A stretch of 64,000 bases of DNA from contig NZ_JALPKR020000002.1 in assembly GCF_023195515.1 (NCBI RefSeq), positions 310,001-374,000 on the forward strand. Reading direction: 5' to 3'. The notes under the pieces are model-generated. The model searched no databases, was not told where the DNA came from, and saw only the letters and a list, made by a program, of their open reading frames with translations. Below are positions 1 through 9,085 of the stretch, piece by piece. This DNA comes from Variovorax sp. S12S4. GTDB taxonomy: Bacteria; Pseudomonadota; Gammaproteobacteria; Burkholderiales; Burkholderiaceae_C. The stretch's first letter is position 1; each line of letters opens with the position of its first letter. A program made the position numbers and the translations under genes.

Positions 1-479
1 ATGATGCGGTTGATCTCTTCGCGCTCTTCAGCGTTAGGTCGAACGTATTCAAGCCCCTTGACCGACAGCTTCTCGGGGTAGACCTCGCTCTCAACCAGCC
101 AGCGCGTGCCGGTGATGGCCAGGCGCTTGAACCCGCGCTGCGCGGCTTCGTCGGCCACGCATTCGGCAATGTGCAACCACGGCAACGGCGAGCGTTCCGC
201 GATGAAAGGCAGCGCCTGGTGAATGGTGTTGTCCGGGCAGACCAGAAAACTCGCCCCTATCTTCGCGAGTTTGTTGGCCGAAGCCAACATCACCTCGCCC
301 ACGCCGCGCCAGTCGTTGCGGTAGATGTGCTGCATGTAGTCGGCAAGCGACGGCGTGTGCATCGAGACTTCAGGATGCGCATGCGGGCCGAGCAGCTGGG
401 CCCCTTCCACGCAGATGGTTTGGTAGCAGAGCGCCGCGCCTTCGGCGGAGCATCCGACGATTCCGATGTGCTGGGTCAT
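1..479 (-). CDS. Aspartate/glutamate racemase family protein (3' end cut off by window edge)
   Basis: The reading frame begins at ATG 479 and runs off the start of the window, so only about 159 N-terminal residues are visible. It opens MTQHIGIVGCSAEGAALCY and contains CPDNTIH, which matches the first catalytic-cysteine loop of the Asp/Glu racemase superfamily (usual pattern C-x-N-T). The family interconverts L- and D-amino acids or hydantoins without a cofactor, using two cysteines; the second lies beyond the window. It is the last visible gene of the metN-metI-metQ-cupin transcription unit, 53 nt after the cupin stop, so it is probably co-expressed with methionine uptake. The substrate is unknown. 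Confidence 0.75.
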   Translation of the reverse strand, partial: MTQHIGIVGCSAEGAALCYQTICVEGAQLLGPHAHPEVSMHTPSLADYMQHIYRNDWRGVGEVMLASANKLAKIGASFLVCPDNTIHQALPFIAERSPLPWLHIAECVADEAAQRGFKRLAITGTRWLVESEVYPEKLSVKGLEYVRPNAEEREEINRI

Positions 480-532
480 CCGCACATGCTACAAGCCCGC
501 GGGCCCGGCGCGCGCCAGACCCGGCTTTGCAC

Positions 533-889
533 TCAAGCTTCTTCGTCCGCGTCGTTGCCAGTCAGCATCAGCACCTCTTCGACGAAGGCGTCGAAGTGCG
601 GCAGCGCGGCGGGCAGCGGCCGGGCCGGCGCGGCCTGGCCGTCGTCGAAAAAGTGCTCGGCGCCGGCCGAAAGCGCCACCCATTCGCCCGCCTCGAACAG
701 CAGGCCCAGGTAGCCGTGTTCGGTGCGCACGTAGAACAGGCTCGCACGTTCGAGCACCCGCTGGCCTGCGGGCGCTTCTTCGCGGCCCCAGGTCACGCCT
801 TGCCCGGCCAGGCGCTCGGTGATGCGGCCGTCGCACACATGCGTGTCGCACCAGCGTCCTTCGGCATCGAAAACGGCGAGCACGGGCAT
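533..889 (-). CDS. Small cupin-like protein, possibly a shortened acireductone dioxygenase relative
   Basis: 118 codons from ATG 889, with an AAGGA ribosome site just upstream and only 20 nt after the metQ stop. The N-terminal half has a W-x-D-T-H start and a GVTWGREEA stretch like the GVRFERW segment of acireductone dioxygenases. The second half (GEWVALSAGAEHFFDDG) resembles the last cupin strand of that family, where the His binds metal. The central H-x-H-x4-E metal motif is not present in the usual form and the protein is much shorter than the roughly 180-residue enzymes. It may be a non-catalytic or altered cupin. The link to methionine salvage is inference from position and weak sequence resemblance. 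Confidence 0.6.
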   Translation of the reverse strand: MPVLAVFDAEGRWCDTHVCDGRITERLAGQGVTWGREEAPAGQRVLERASLFYVRTEHGYLGLLFEAGEWVALSAGAEHFFDDGQAAPARPLPAALPHFDAFVEEVLMLTGNDADEEA

Positions 890-909
890 GGGCGTCCTTT
901 GCTTGAGAG

Positions 910-1731
910 TTACTGCAGGAAGCTGGGCTTGGCGTAGCCCTGGAACTTGGTGTCGACCACGGCCTTGAACTCCTTGGAGCGGTAGGCGTCGGCAATGTCC
1001 TTGGCCCAGGGCGCGTTCTTGTCCGCGCTCTTCACGGCCACCACGTTCAGGTAGTAGTCGGGCGTCTTTTCGAGCACCACGGCCTCGGTGAGCTTCAGGC
1101 CCGACGAGATTGCGAAGTTGCCGTTGACGATGGCGTAGTCGGTATCGCCCAGCGAGCGCGGCAGCTGCGCGGCTTCGAGCGGAATGAACTTCAGCTTCTT
1201 CGGGTTCTCGGCCACGTCTTTTTCAGACGCGCGCAGCGGATCGACGCCGGGCTTGATGGTGATGAGCTTGTTCTGCTCCAGCAGCACGAGCGCGCGGGCC
1301 AGGTTGCTGGGGTCGTTGGGCAGCGTGAAGCGGTCGCCCTCTTTCACTTCGGCCAGGGTCTTGCGCTTGGTCGAGTACACGCCCAGCGGCGCGATCGGGC
1401 CCTGCACCAGTTCGGCGAGGTCCAGCTTCTGGTCGGCCGAGAACTTCTTCAAATAGACCTGGTGCTGAAAGAAATTGGCGTCGAGCGAACCTTGGGCCAG
1501 CGCGAGATTGGGCTGCACGTAGTCGTTGAACTCGACCAGCTTCACCTTGTAGCCCTTCTTCTCGAGGAGGGGGACGATGCCGGCCTTGAGCTGGTCGATG
1601 TTGGAGCCGGCGGTGCCGCCGATAACGAGGTTCTTCTTGGCTTCTTGCGCCTGTGCCAGCGAAAGGCCGCCGAACGAGAGGGCGACCAGAGACAAGGCGA
1701 GAACGGAGCGGCGCAGCAGTGCGGTTTTCAT
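910..1731 (-). CDS. metQ: MetQ/NlpA-family D,L-methionine-binding protein (copy 1)
   Basis: 273 residues. The start at 1731 (MKTALLRRSVLA) was preferred to an upstream in-frame ATG because it opens directly on a signal peptide with a cleavage-like AQA-QE near residue 28. There is no lipobox cysteine, so it should be soluble in the periplasm rather than a lipoprotein. The mature part carries the NLPA signature: VIGGTAGSN near the start, FFQHQVYL and PNDPSNLARALVLLE. It delivers methionine to MetNI. It is the third gene after metN and metI in the minus-strand operon, 49 nt after metI. A diverged second metQ lies at 3547-4368 on the opposite strand. Confidence 0.93.
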   Translation of the reverse strand: MKTALLRRSVLALSLVALSFGGLSLAQAQEAKKNLVIGGTAGSNIDQLKAGIVPLLEKKGYKVKLVEFNDYVQPNLALAQGSLDANFFQHQVYLKKFSADQKLDLAELVQGPIAPLGVYSTKRKTLAEVKEGDRFTLPNDPSNLARALVLLEQNKLITIKPGVDPLRASEKDVAENPKKLKFIPLEAAQLPRSLGDTDYAIVNGNFAISSGLKLTEAVVLEKTPDYYLNVVAVKSADKNAPWAKDIADAYRSKEFKAVVDTKFQGYAKPSFLQ

Positions 1732-1780
1732 GGAATGAGCAGGATAGAAAAGAGACAAAAGGAAAGAGAAAAACAAAAAA

Positions 1781-2443
1781 TCAACGCTTGTCCAGCCTGC
1801 GCGCCGTGGTGTTGCCCACGAATTGCAGGATCTGTACCAGCACCACGAGCAGCGCCACGGTGAGCACCATCACGTCAGTCTGAAAGCGGTAGTAGCCGTA
1901 GCGGATGGCCAGGTCGCCAATGCCGCCGCCGCCCACCACGCCGGCAATGGCCGAGTACGAGAGAAAGCTCACCGCCAGCACCGTGAGCGCCAGCACCAGA
2001 CCGGAGCGCGCCTCGACCACCAGCACGCGCCAAACGATCTGCAGCTCCGAGGCGCCCATGGCGTGCGCCGCCTCGATCACGCCGCGCGGCACCTCGCGCA
2101 GGCACTGGTCCACCAACCGCGCAAAGTACGGAATGGCCGCAAACGACAGCGGCACCGCGGCCGCCAGCGGCCCGATGGAGGTTCCGGCAATCACGCGCGT
2201 GAACGGCACCAGCGCCACCAGCAAGATGATGAAAGGAAACGAACGCACGGTGTTCACGATCCAGTTCAGGACAAGGAACGCCGGCTTGTTTTCGAGCGAC
2301 TGGCCCGGCCCCAACAAGAACAGCAGAATGCCCAGCGGCCCGCCGATCAGCACCGCCGCCGAGAGGCCGATGGCCAGCATCAGGAAGGTCTGGCCCGTGG
2401 CCACCCACAGCTCGGGGAGGATGGGCGCGATGTTTTCAAACAT
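1781..2443 (-). CDS. metI: MetI, methionine ABC transporter permease
   Basis: 220 residues starting MFENIAPILPELW at 2443; the ATG overlaps the last 8 bases of metN, so translation is probably coupled. Several hydrophobic segments are evident, as expected for the five-span MetI fold. The EAA loop that docks on the ATPase is clear (EVPRGVIEAAHAMGAS). Length matches the family (about 217 residues in Escherichia coli). It forms the inner-membrane channel for methionine together with MetN. Confidence 0.94.
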   Translation of the reverse strand: MFENIAPILPELWVATGQTFLMLAIGLSAAVLIGGPLGILLFLLGPGQSLENKPAFLVLNWIVNTVRSFPFIILLVALVPFTRVIAGTSIGPLAAAVPLSFAAIPYFARLVDQCLREVPRGVIEAAHAMGASELQIVWRVLVVEARSGLVLALTVLAVSFLSYSAIAGVVGGGGIGDLAIRYGYYRFQTDVMVLTVALLVVLVQILQFVGNTTARRLDKR

Positions 2444-3308
2444 AGGCCACCTCCTGCGCGCTGCGCTGCACCGGCAAGGGGCGCGGCGTGATGGGTTCGC
2501 GCGCCTCGCGCTCGCGGCGACGCACCAGCTCGTCGATTTCGCGGCCCAGCGCCGTCCTGCGCTCTTCGGCCGGCGCATCGAGCACCGCAAACTGCTCCAC
2601 CAGGCGGCCCTTCTCCAGAATGGCCACGTTGCGGCACAGCACCTCGACCACCGAGAGCTCGTGCGTCACGATGACGATGGTCACGCCGATCTTCTGGTTG
2701 ATGTCGCGCAGCGTTTCGAGCAGCGCGCGCGTGGTTTCGGTGTCGAGCGCCGAGGTGGGCTCATCGCACAGCAGCACTTGCGGCCGCGGCGCCAGCGCAC
2801 GCGCAATGGCCACGCGCTGCTTCTGCCCGCCCGAAAGCTGCGCCGGGTAGGTGTCGATCTTTTCGGCCAGCCCCACCAGGGCCAGGCATTCGCGCACGCG
2901 GGCATCGATTTCGGCCTTCGAATGGCGGCCGTGGATCTTCAGCGGAAACGCCACGTTGTCGAACACCGTGGCGTTCTGCAGCAGGTTGAACTGCTGAAAA
3001 ATCATGCCGATGTTCTGGCGCATGTCCCGCAGCTCGCGGCGCGAGAGCGTCGTCAGGTCGCGCCCGCCGACGAAGACCTTGCCCGCATCGGGCCGCTCCA
3101 GCAGGTTGATGAGGCGCAGCAAGGTCGACTTGCCCGCGCCGCTCTTGCCGATCAGGCCGAACACGTCGCCCTGGTGAATGTCGAGCGAGAGCGACTGCAC
3201 GGCGTCGAACACCTCGCCGCTGGGCAAGGCGAAAGACTTCTGCACCGATTGAAGTCGGATGACCGGCGCCGCGTTGCCGCGGGCCGTATCAGGCGAATGG
3301 TTGGTCAT
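2436..3308 (-). CDS. metN: MetN, methionine ABC transporter ATPase, short form
   Basis: 290 residues. The Walker A GKSGAGKS is at about residues 54-61, the ABC signature LSGGQ at 158-162 and the Walker B VLLCDE at 178-183, followed by the D-loop SALD. The usual MetN of about 343 residues carries a C-terminal ACT-like (NIL/C2) domain that senses methionine and shuts transport. Here the protein ends about 50 residues after the ATPase core in an Arg/Glu-rich tail, so that domain is missing. This could mean transport without trans-inhibition. First gene of the minus-strand met operon, facing metQ copy 2 across 238 bp. Confidence 0.92.
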   Translation of the reverse strand: MTNHSPDTARGNAAPVIRLQSVQKSFALPSGEVFDAVQSLSLDIHQGDVFGLIGKSGAGKSTLLRLINLLERPDAGKVFVGGRDLTTLSRRELRDMRQNIGMIFQQFNLLQNATVFDNVAFPLKIHGRHSKAEIDARVRECLALVGLAEKIDTYPAQLSGGQKQRVAIARALAPRPQVLLCDEPTSALDTETTRALLETLRDINQKIGVTIVIVTHELSVVEVLCRNVAILEKGRLVEQFAVLDAPAEERRTALGREIDELVRRREREAREPITPRPLPVQRSAQEVAYV

Positions 3309-3388
3309 GGAGAGGAGGCACGGCCCGCGTCAAGGCGGGCCGCGGAGTTCGCAAAAAGGTGCCGAGTATGAAAACAAAATCGTCAAAA

Positions 3389-3488
3389 GGGAACGAACAA
3401 ATCGGCGCTTGCTTATGCATGAAAACGCATAAGCATTGAAGAAGCTCGGCGAACAACGCCATATCGATATGCGCATTGGTTCGTTCCC
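3389..3488. promoter_or_regulatory. Divergent metN/metQ2 control region with two perfect inverted repeats
   Basis: Two exact inverted repeats lie between the divergent starts at 3308 and 3547. The outer pair is GGGAACGAAC at 3389-3398 and its reverse complement GTTCGTTCCC at 3479-3488. Inside it, TGCTTATGC (3410-3418) and GCATAAGCA (3427-3435) form a tight 9-bp dyad with an 8-nt spacer. The layout fits operators of one regulator acting on both promoters. The regulator is unknown; I saw no MetJ, MetR or SAM-riboswitch pattern. Confidence 0.5.
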
Positions 3489-3546
3489 AAACCGGCGGGG
3501 CAATGCCACATTCGCGGCCTTACTTTTTTTGATTTCGCGCAACAAC

Positions 3547-4368
3547 ATGCACAGCACCCTTCGCCGCCGCACCCTCGCCCTTGCAACCGTTGCGGGCGTA
3601 ATTTTCTTCACCGGTAGCGCCGCCTTCGCGCAAGACAACAACAAGACCGCCATCAAGGTGGGCGTGTCCGTCGGCAACGGCGAGCAGATCTTCGAAGTGG
3701 TGAAGAAGGTCGCCGCCAAGAACGGCCTGAACATCCAGGTGGTGGTGTTCAACGACTACCAGTTGCCCAACGCCGCGCTGGCCTCGGGCGACCTGGATGC
3801 CAACGCCTTTCAGCACCAGCCCTTTCTGGACAACCAGAACAAGGCCCGCGGCTTCGACATCGTGCCCGTGGGCCTCACCATCACGGCGCCGCTGGGCTTC
3901 TACTCGCGCAAGATCAAGTCGATCGACCAGCTGCCGGACGGCGCCTCGGTCGGCATCCAGAACGATCCGTCGAACGGCAACCGCGCCTTGCTGCTGCTGC
4001 AAACGGCCGGTCTCATCACGCTGAAGCCCGATGCGGTGAAGAACAACAACGCCACGCCGCTCGACGTGGTGAGCAACCCGAAAAAGCTGAAGCTGGTGGC
4101 GCTGGACGCCGCCCAACTGCCCCGCTCGCTCGACGACCTGGCCATTGCCGCCATCAACAACGACTACGCCGAAAAGGCCGGCCTTTCGCTGAACAAAGAC
4201 GCGGTCATCAAGGAATCGGCCAAGAGCCCCTACGCCAACCTGATTGCCGTGCGCCGCGCCGACAAAGACAAGCCCTGGGCCAAGCGACTGGTGGCGGCTT
4301 ACCAGTCGCCGGAGGTGAAGAGCTTTATCGAGAGCCAGTTCAAGGGCTCGCTGGTCCCTGCCTTCTGA
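3547..4368 (+). CDS. metQ: MetQ/NlpA-family D,L-methionine-binding protein (copy 2)
   Basis: 273 residues, exactly the same length as copy 1 on the other strand. The start at 3547 (MHSTLRRRTLALATVAG) gives a normal signal peptide ending AFA-Q near residue 28; an upstream in-frame ATG at 3436 would add an unlikely extension through the control region. NLPA hallmarks are FNDYQLPNAAL, NAFQHQPFL and NDPSNGNRALLLL. No lipobox Cys is present. Sequence differs clearly from copy 1, so the two may bind different ligands (for example D- versus L-methionine or related compounds). That split is inference. Confidence 0.92.
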   Translation: MHSTLRRRTLALATVAGVIFFTGSAAFAQDNNKTAIKVGVSVGNGEQIFEVVKKVAAKNGLNIQVVVFNDYQLPNAALASGDLDANAFQHQPFLDNQNKARGFDIVPVGLTITAPLGFYSRKIKSIDQLPDGASVGIQNDPSNGNRALLLLQTAGLITLKPDAVKNNNATPLDVVSNPKKLKLVALDAAQLPRSLDDLAIAAINNDYAEKAGLSLNKDAVIKESAKSPYANLIAVRRADKDKPWAKRLVAAYQSPEVKSFIESQFKGSLVPAF

Positions 4369-4376
4369 CTTTGCCT

Positions 4377-4488
4377 TCCTCCCTCCCCTTCCGGGGAGGG
4401 TTGGGGTGGGGGCAAGCGGCTTCCGAAGAAGCACAGCGCTCGATCGAAGCCCGCCCCCATCCCAGCCTTCCCCCAGCGGGGGAAGGAG
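4377..4488. repeat. Composite intergenic palindromic repeat (REPIN-like), copy 1
   Basis: Two GC-rich hairpins (CCCTCCCCTTCCGGGGAGGG near 4381-4400 and CTTCCCCCAGCGGGGGAAG near 4468-4486) flank a variable middle of about 40 nt. Each hairpin is followed on its inner side by a G-rich or C-rich arm. The same composite, in the opposite orientation, occurs at 52409-52515, and the first half alone at 50468-50500. It sits between metQ2 and prfB. Confidence 0.75.
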
Positions 4489-4566
4489 CAATACAGGGGC
4501 TCTCCTCGGCGACGGTGCGGTCCATGAGAAAATGTCCGGTTTCCCCGAACACAGTCAGGACACCCC

Positions 4567-5671
4567 ATGGACGCAGAACAAATCAACCAAATCGGCGCAA
4601 CCCTCGCGGACCTGAGCGCGCGGACGGCAGATTTACGGAGGTATCTTTGACTACGATGCCAAAGCCGAACGTCTGAGGACGGTTAACGCATCGCTCGAAG
4701 ACCCGAACGTCTGGAACGACCCCAAGAAGGCCCAGGAACTCGGCCGCGAGAAAAAGTCGCTCGACGACGTGGTCGTGACGCTCGACCGCCTCACCAGCGG
4801 CTTGTCGGACAACACCGAGCTGTATGAAATGTCGAAGGAAGACGGCGACATGGACGGCTTGCAGTCCATTGCCGACGACGCCGCCGCGCTCGAAGCCGAC
4901 ATCAAGCAGCTCGAATTCCGCCGGATGTTCAACAACCCGGCCGATCCGCTCAACGCCTTTGTCGACATCCAGGCCGGCGCCGGCGGCACCGAGGCTTGCG
5001 ACTGGGCCAGCATGCTGCTGCGCCAGTACCTGAAGTACGCCGAGCGCAAGGGCTTCAAGACGCAGATCGAAGACGAAACGCCGGGCGACACCGCCGGCAT
5101 CAAGGGCGCGACCATCAAGGTAGAGGGCGACTACGCCTTTGGCCTGCTGCGCACCGAAACCGGCGTGCACCGCCTGGTACGCAAGTCGCCGTTCGACTCG
5201 TCGGGCGGGCGCCACACCAGCTTTGCCTCGATCTTTGTCTACCCGGAAATCGACGACTCCATCGAGATCGAGATCAACCCGGCCGACGTGCGCACCGACA
5301 CCTTCCGCGCAAGCGGCGCGGGCGGCCAGCACATCAACAAGACCGACTCGGCCGTGCGCCTGACGCACATCCCAACCGGCATTGTGGTGCAGTGCCAGGA
5401 CGGCCGCAGCCAGCACAGCAACCGCGACGTGGCGTGGAAGCGCCTGCGCTCGCGCCTGTACGACCACGAAATGCGCAAGCGCCAGGAAGAGCAGCAAAAG
5501 CTCGAAGACAGCAAGACCGATGTGGGCTGGGGCCACCAGATCCGCAGCTACGTGCTGGACAACAGCCGCATCAAGGACCTGCGCACCAACGTTGAAGTCT
5601 CGGCCACGCAAAAGGTGCTCGACGGCGACCTGGACGTGTTCATCGAAGCCTCGCTGAAGCAAGGCGTGTAA
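4567..5671 (+). CDS. prfB: Peptide chain release factor 2, made by programmed +1 frameshift
   Basis: Frame 0 from ATG 4567 encodes 27 codons and stops at TGA 4648-4650; reading resumes at +1 from 4649 and continues 340 codons to TAA 5669-5671. The product is 367 residues, the usual RF2 length. The catalytic GGQ is at about 252-254 in [15 protein letters not shown], and the codon-recognition SPF motif is in [17 protein letters not shown]2 reads UAA and UGA and releases the finished protein at the ribosome. The in-frame UGA makes synthesis self-limiting: when RF2 is scarce the ribosome shifts. Without the join, gene finders would call only an N-truncated protein. Confidence 0.96.
4637..4651 (+). 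other. prfB: prfB programmed +1 frameshift site
   Basis: The CTT codon at 4645-4647 is followed by TGA-C, the classical slippery CUU-UGA-C of bacterial prfB. A Shine-Dalgarno-like GGAGG lies just upstream (4637-4641), closely matching the known arrangement that pushes the ribosome forward by one base. Confidence 0.93.
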
Positions 5672-5674
5672 TCG

Positions 5675-6364
5675 ATGAGCCTGACCCACGACAAGGTCGA
5701 AGCCTTCATCTTCGACATGGACGGCACCATGATCGACTCCATGCCGTGGCATGCGCGCTCGTGGGTCGAGTTTGTGGCGCGCCACGGGCTCAAGCTCGAC
5801 GTGACCGACATTCTTGCGCGCACCACGGGCCGCACCGGCACCGAGTGCATGCGCGAGCTGTTCGAGCGCGAGCTTTCAGACGCCGAGTGCCAAGCCCTGG
5901 TGCACGAAAAAGAAGAAATCTACCGCGCCATGTTCAGCGACAACTTCACCGAGGTTGCCGGCTTTACCGCCTTTGCCAAGGCTGCCGTGGCGCGCGGCCT
6001 GAAGGTGGCCGTGGGCACCGCGGGCGACAAGCACAACATCGAGTTTGCGATGTCGCGCCTGAAGATGGACCCGCTGCCGCTGGCCATTGTGGGCGGCGAC
6101 GAAGGCTTTGCCGGCAAGCCCACGCCCGAGATCTTCTTAGAAGCCGCGCGCCGCATTGGCGTGGCGCCCGAGCGCTGCATCGTGTTTGAAGATGCGCCGT
6201 TCGGCATAGAGGCTGCGCGCCGCGGCGGCATGCGTGCCGTGGCCGTGTGCAGCACCCATTCCGCCGCCGAGCTTGCCGGCCCCCATGTGATTGCCGCCGT
6301 TCGCGACTACGACGAACTCGCCCATTCGAATTTTCTGGAGACACTCGATGCTGCTGCAGCGTGA
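5675..6364 (+). CDS. HAD-superfamily phosphatase (phosphoglycolate phosphatase/beta-phosphoglucomutase-like)
   Basis: 229 residues starting 3 nt after the prfB stop. HAD motif I is FDMDGTMID near residue 14, with the nucleophilic Asp. The later motifs are GTAGDK and GKPTPEIFLEAARRIGVAPE followed by VFEDAPFGIEAA. This is the subfamily I pattern with an alpha-helical cap, which hydrolyses phospho-sugars or phosphoglycolate-type substrates or moves a phosphate within a sugar. The exact substrate cannot be read from sequence. The gene overlaps the pepN start by 17 nt, so the pair is probably co-transcribed. Confidence 0.85.
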   Translation: MSLTHDKVEAFIFDMDGTMIDSMPWHARSWVEFVARHGLKLDVTDILARTTGRTGTECMRELFERELSDAECQALVHEKEEIYRAMFSDNFTEVAGFTAFAKAAVARGLKVAVGTAGDKHNIEFAMSRLKMDPLPLAIVGGDEGFAGKPTPEIFLEAARRIGVAPERCIVFEDAPFGIEAARRGGMRAVAVCSTHSAAELAGPHVIAAVRDYDELAHSNFLETLDAAAA

Positions 6365-9062
6365 CGCCCAAGGGCAACCGATTGCCATTCGCCGCGAAGA
6401 CTATGCCGCTCCGGCATTCTGGATCGACACCGTCGACCTGACCTTCGACCTCGACCCCGCCAAGACCCGCGTGCTCAACCGCATGCAACTGCGCCGCAAC
6501 CCCGACGTGCCGGCCCAGCCGCTGCGCCTGGACGGCGACGAGCTGAACCTGGCCCGCGTGCTGGTCAACGGCCAGGGCGCGTCGTTCCGCATGGAAGGCG
6601 AGCAGCTGGTGATCGACGGCTTGCCCGATGCGTTCGAGCTCGAAATCTTCACCACCTGCTGCCCCATCAAGAACACCAAGCTGATGGGCCTGTTCGTGAG
6701 CGAAGACACCTTCTTCACGCAGTGCGAGGCTGAAGGCTTCCGCCGCATCACGTACTTCCTGGACCGCCCCGACGTGATGGCGATGTACACGGTAACGCTG
6801 CGCGCCGCCAAGGCCGCCTACCCCGTGCTGCTGTCGAACGGCAACCTCGTCGAACAGGGCGACTTGCCTGAGGGCCGCCACTTCGCCAAGTGGGTCGACC
6901 CCTTCAAGAAGCCCTGCTACCTGTTCGCCCTGGTGGCCGGCAAGCTGGTGGCGCGCGAGCAGCGCATTACCGCCCGCAACGGCAAGGAGCATTTGCTGCA
7001 GGTGTATGTGCGCGCCGGCGACCTCGACAAGACCGAGCATGCAATGAACTCGCTGGTCAACTCCGTGCTGTGGGACGAAGCCCGCTTTGGCCTGCCGCTG
7101 GACCTGGACCGCTTCATGATCGTGGCCACCAGCGACTTCAACATGGGCGCCATGGAGAACAAGGGCCTGAACATCTTCAACACGAAGTACGTTCTGGCCA
7201 ACCAGGCCACCGCCACCGACGCCGACTACAGCAACATCGAAAGCGTGGTCGGCCATGAGTACTTTCATAACTGGAGCGGCGACCGCGTCACCTGCCGCGA
7301 CTGGTTCCAGCTTTCGCTGAAAGAAGGCCTTACCGTCTTCCGCGACCAGGAGTTCAGCCAGGACCTGTGCGCCGACGCTTCGGCCCGCGCCGTGAAGCGC
7401 ATCGAAGACGTGCGCGTGCTGCGCACCGCCCAGTTCCCCGAAGACGCCGGCCCCATGGCCCACCCGGTGCGGCCCGACAGCTACATCGAGATCAGCAACT
7501 TCTACACCGTCACCATCTATGAAAAGGGTGCCGAGGTGGTCCGCATGATGCAGACGCTGGTCGGCCGCAAGGGCTTTGAAAAGGGCATGACCCTTTACTT
7601 CGAGCGCCACGACGGCCAGGCCGTAACCTGCGACGACTTTGCCCAGGCCATTGCCGACGCCAACCCCGATTCAGAGCTGGCCCGCCTGCTGCCGCAGTTC
7701 AAGCGCTGGTACAGCCAGGCCGGCACGCCGCGTCTTGCCGCCCACGGCGTGTACGACGCGCAAGCGCGCAGCTACACCTTGAGCATTGTGCAAAGCTGCC
7801 CGCCCACGCCGGGCCAGCCGAGCAAGGAGCCGTTCGTCATTCCGGTGAACATTGGCCTGCTCGATGCAAGCGGGCGCGAACTGGCGCTGCAGCTCGAAGG
7901 CGAAAGCGAAGTAACCCGCGGCGCGCCGGGCACCCCGTGCACGCGCACCGTGGTGCTCTCGCGCGCCGGCGAGCAAATTACCTTTGTGGGGCTCGACTCG
8001 GAGCCCGTGCCTTCGATCTTGCGCGGCTTCAGCGCGCCGGTGATCCTGGACTTTGAATACACCGACGCCCAGCTGCTGACGTTGCTGGCCAACGACCCCG
8101 ACCCCTTCAACCGCTGGGAAGCCGGCCAGCGCCTGGGCCTGCGCGCCGCGCTGCAGGGCATTGCCGCGCTGGCGACCGACACCACCCCGGTGCTGAACGA
8201 CGCGTATCTGGACGCCATGCGCAGCGTGCTGCGCAACCCCAAGCTCGACGCCGCCTTTAAAGAGCTGGTGCTCACCCTGCCTTCGGAAACCTACATTTCC
8301 GAGCAGCTCGACGTGGTCGACCCGCAGCGCGTGCACCTGGTGCGCGAAGCCATGCGCACCCAGCTGGCCACCGCCCTTTTTCAAGACTGGCAACAGGTCT
8401 ACGAAGAAAACCACGACACCGGCGCCTACACGCCCGACCCGACCTCTTCGGGCCGCCGCGCGCTGGCCGGCATGGCGCTCAACTTCTTGTGCCTGGCGGC
8501 GCGCTCTTCGGGCGACACCGTGTGGCCCGGCAAGACGCTGCAGCGCTTCAAAGACGCCGGCAACATGACCGACCGCTTCAACGCGCTCAACGCCCTCGTG
8601 TCGTCGGGCCACACGCTGGCCGCGCAGGCGCTCGCACGCTTTCATGCACTGTTCAAGGACGAAGCGCTGGTCATCGACAAGTGGTTCTCGCTGCAGGCCG
8701 GCGCGCCCGACCGCGGCGGCGACATCTTGCCGCTGGTAAAGCAGCTGATGAAGCACCCGGACTTCTCCATCAAGAACCCCAACCGCGCCCGCAGCGTGAT
8801 CTTCAGCTATTGCAGCGCCAACCCCGGCGCATTCCACCGCCCCGACGCGGCCGGCTACGTGTTCTGGAGCGAGCGCGTCATAGAGCTGGACGCCATCAAC
8901 CCCCAGGTGGCCGCCCGCCTCGCCCGCGCGCTCGACCGCTGGAGCAAGCTGGCCGAGCCCTACCGCAGCGCCGCGCGCGAAGCCATTGCCCGCGTGGCCG
9001 CCAAGCCCGACCTGAGCAAGGACACCCACGAAGTCGTTACCCGCGCCCTGGCCGGTAACTAA
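6348..9062 (+). CDS. pepN: Aminopeptidase N (M1 family zinc metallopeptidase)
   Basis: 904 residues. The start at 6348 ([12 protein letters not shown]) is preceded by GGAG at 6337-6340 and overlaps the end of the HAD gene. The exopeptidase motif GAMEN is at about 267-271 and the zinc site HEYFH at about 303-307, with the third ligand Glu about 19 residues on ([14 protein letters not shown]). Length and domain order match the proteobacterial PepN family, cytoplasmic enzymes that remove N-terminal residues from peptides. A long alpha-helical C-terminal domain is present and complete. Confidence 0.96.
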   Translation: MLLQRDAQGQPIAIRREDYAAPAFWIDTVDLTFDLDPAKTRVLNRMQLRRNPDVPAQPLRLDGDELNLARVLVNGQGASFRMEGEQLVIDGLPDAFELEIFTTCCPIKNTKLMGLFVSEDTFFTQCEAEGFRRITYFLDRPDVMAMYTVTLRAAKAAYPVLLSNGNLVEQGDLPEGRHFAKWVDPFKKPCYLFALVAGKLVAREQRITARNGKEHLLQVYVRAGDLDKTEHAMNSLVNSVLWDEARFGLPLDLDRFMIVATSDFNMGAMENKGLNIFNTKYVLANQATATDADYSNIESVVGHEYFHNWSGDRVTCRDWFQLSLKEGLTVFRDQEFSQDLCADASARAVKRIEDVRVLRTAQFPEDAGPMAHPVRPDSYIEISNFYTVTIYEKGAEVVRMMQTLVGRKGFEKGMTLYFERHDGQAVTCDDFAQAIADANPDSELARLLPQFKRWYSQAGTPRLAAHGVYDAQARSYTLSIVQSCPPTPGQPSKEPFVIPVNIGLLDASGRELALQLEGESEVTRGAPGTPCTRTVVLSRAGEQITFVGLDSEPVPSILRGFSAPVILDFEYTDAQLLTLLANDPDPFNRWEAGQRLGLRAALQGIAALATDTTPVLNDAYLDAMRSVLRNPKLDAAFKELVLTLPSETYISEQLDVVDPQRVHLVREAMRTQLATALFQDWQQVYEENHDTGAYTPDPTSSGRRALAGMALNFLCLAARSSGDTVWPGKTLQRFKDAGNMTDRFNALNALVSSGHTLAAQALARFHALFKDEALVIDKWFSLQAGAPDRGGDILPLVKQLMKHPDFSIKNPNRARSVIFSYCSANPGAFHRPDAAGYVFWSERVIELDAINPQVAARLARALDRWSKLAEPYRSAAREAIARVAAKPDLSKDTHEVVTRALAGN

Positions 9063-9085
9063 CCAAGCAAGGAACACACAAGCAC

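Noticed and set aside
3309..3546. SAM riboswitch or MetJ boxes upstream of the methionine transporter genes
   Set aside because: No AGACGTCT-like MetJ boxes or SAM-aptamer pattern seen; only the inverted repeats described.
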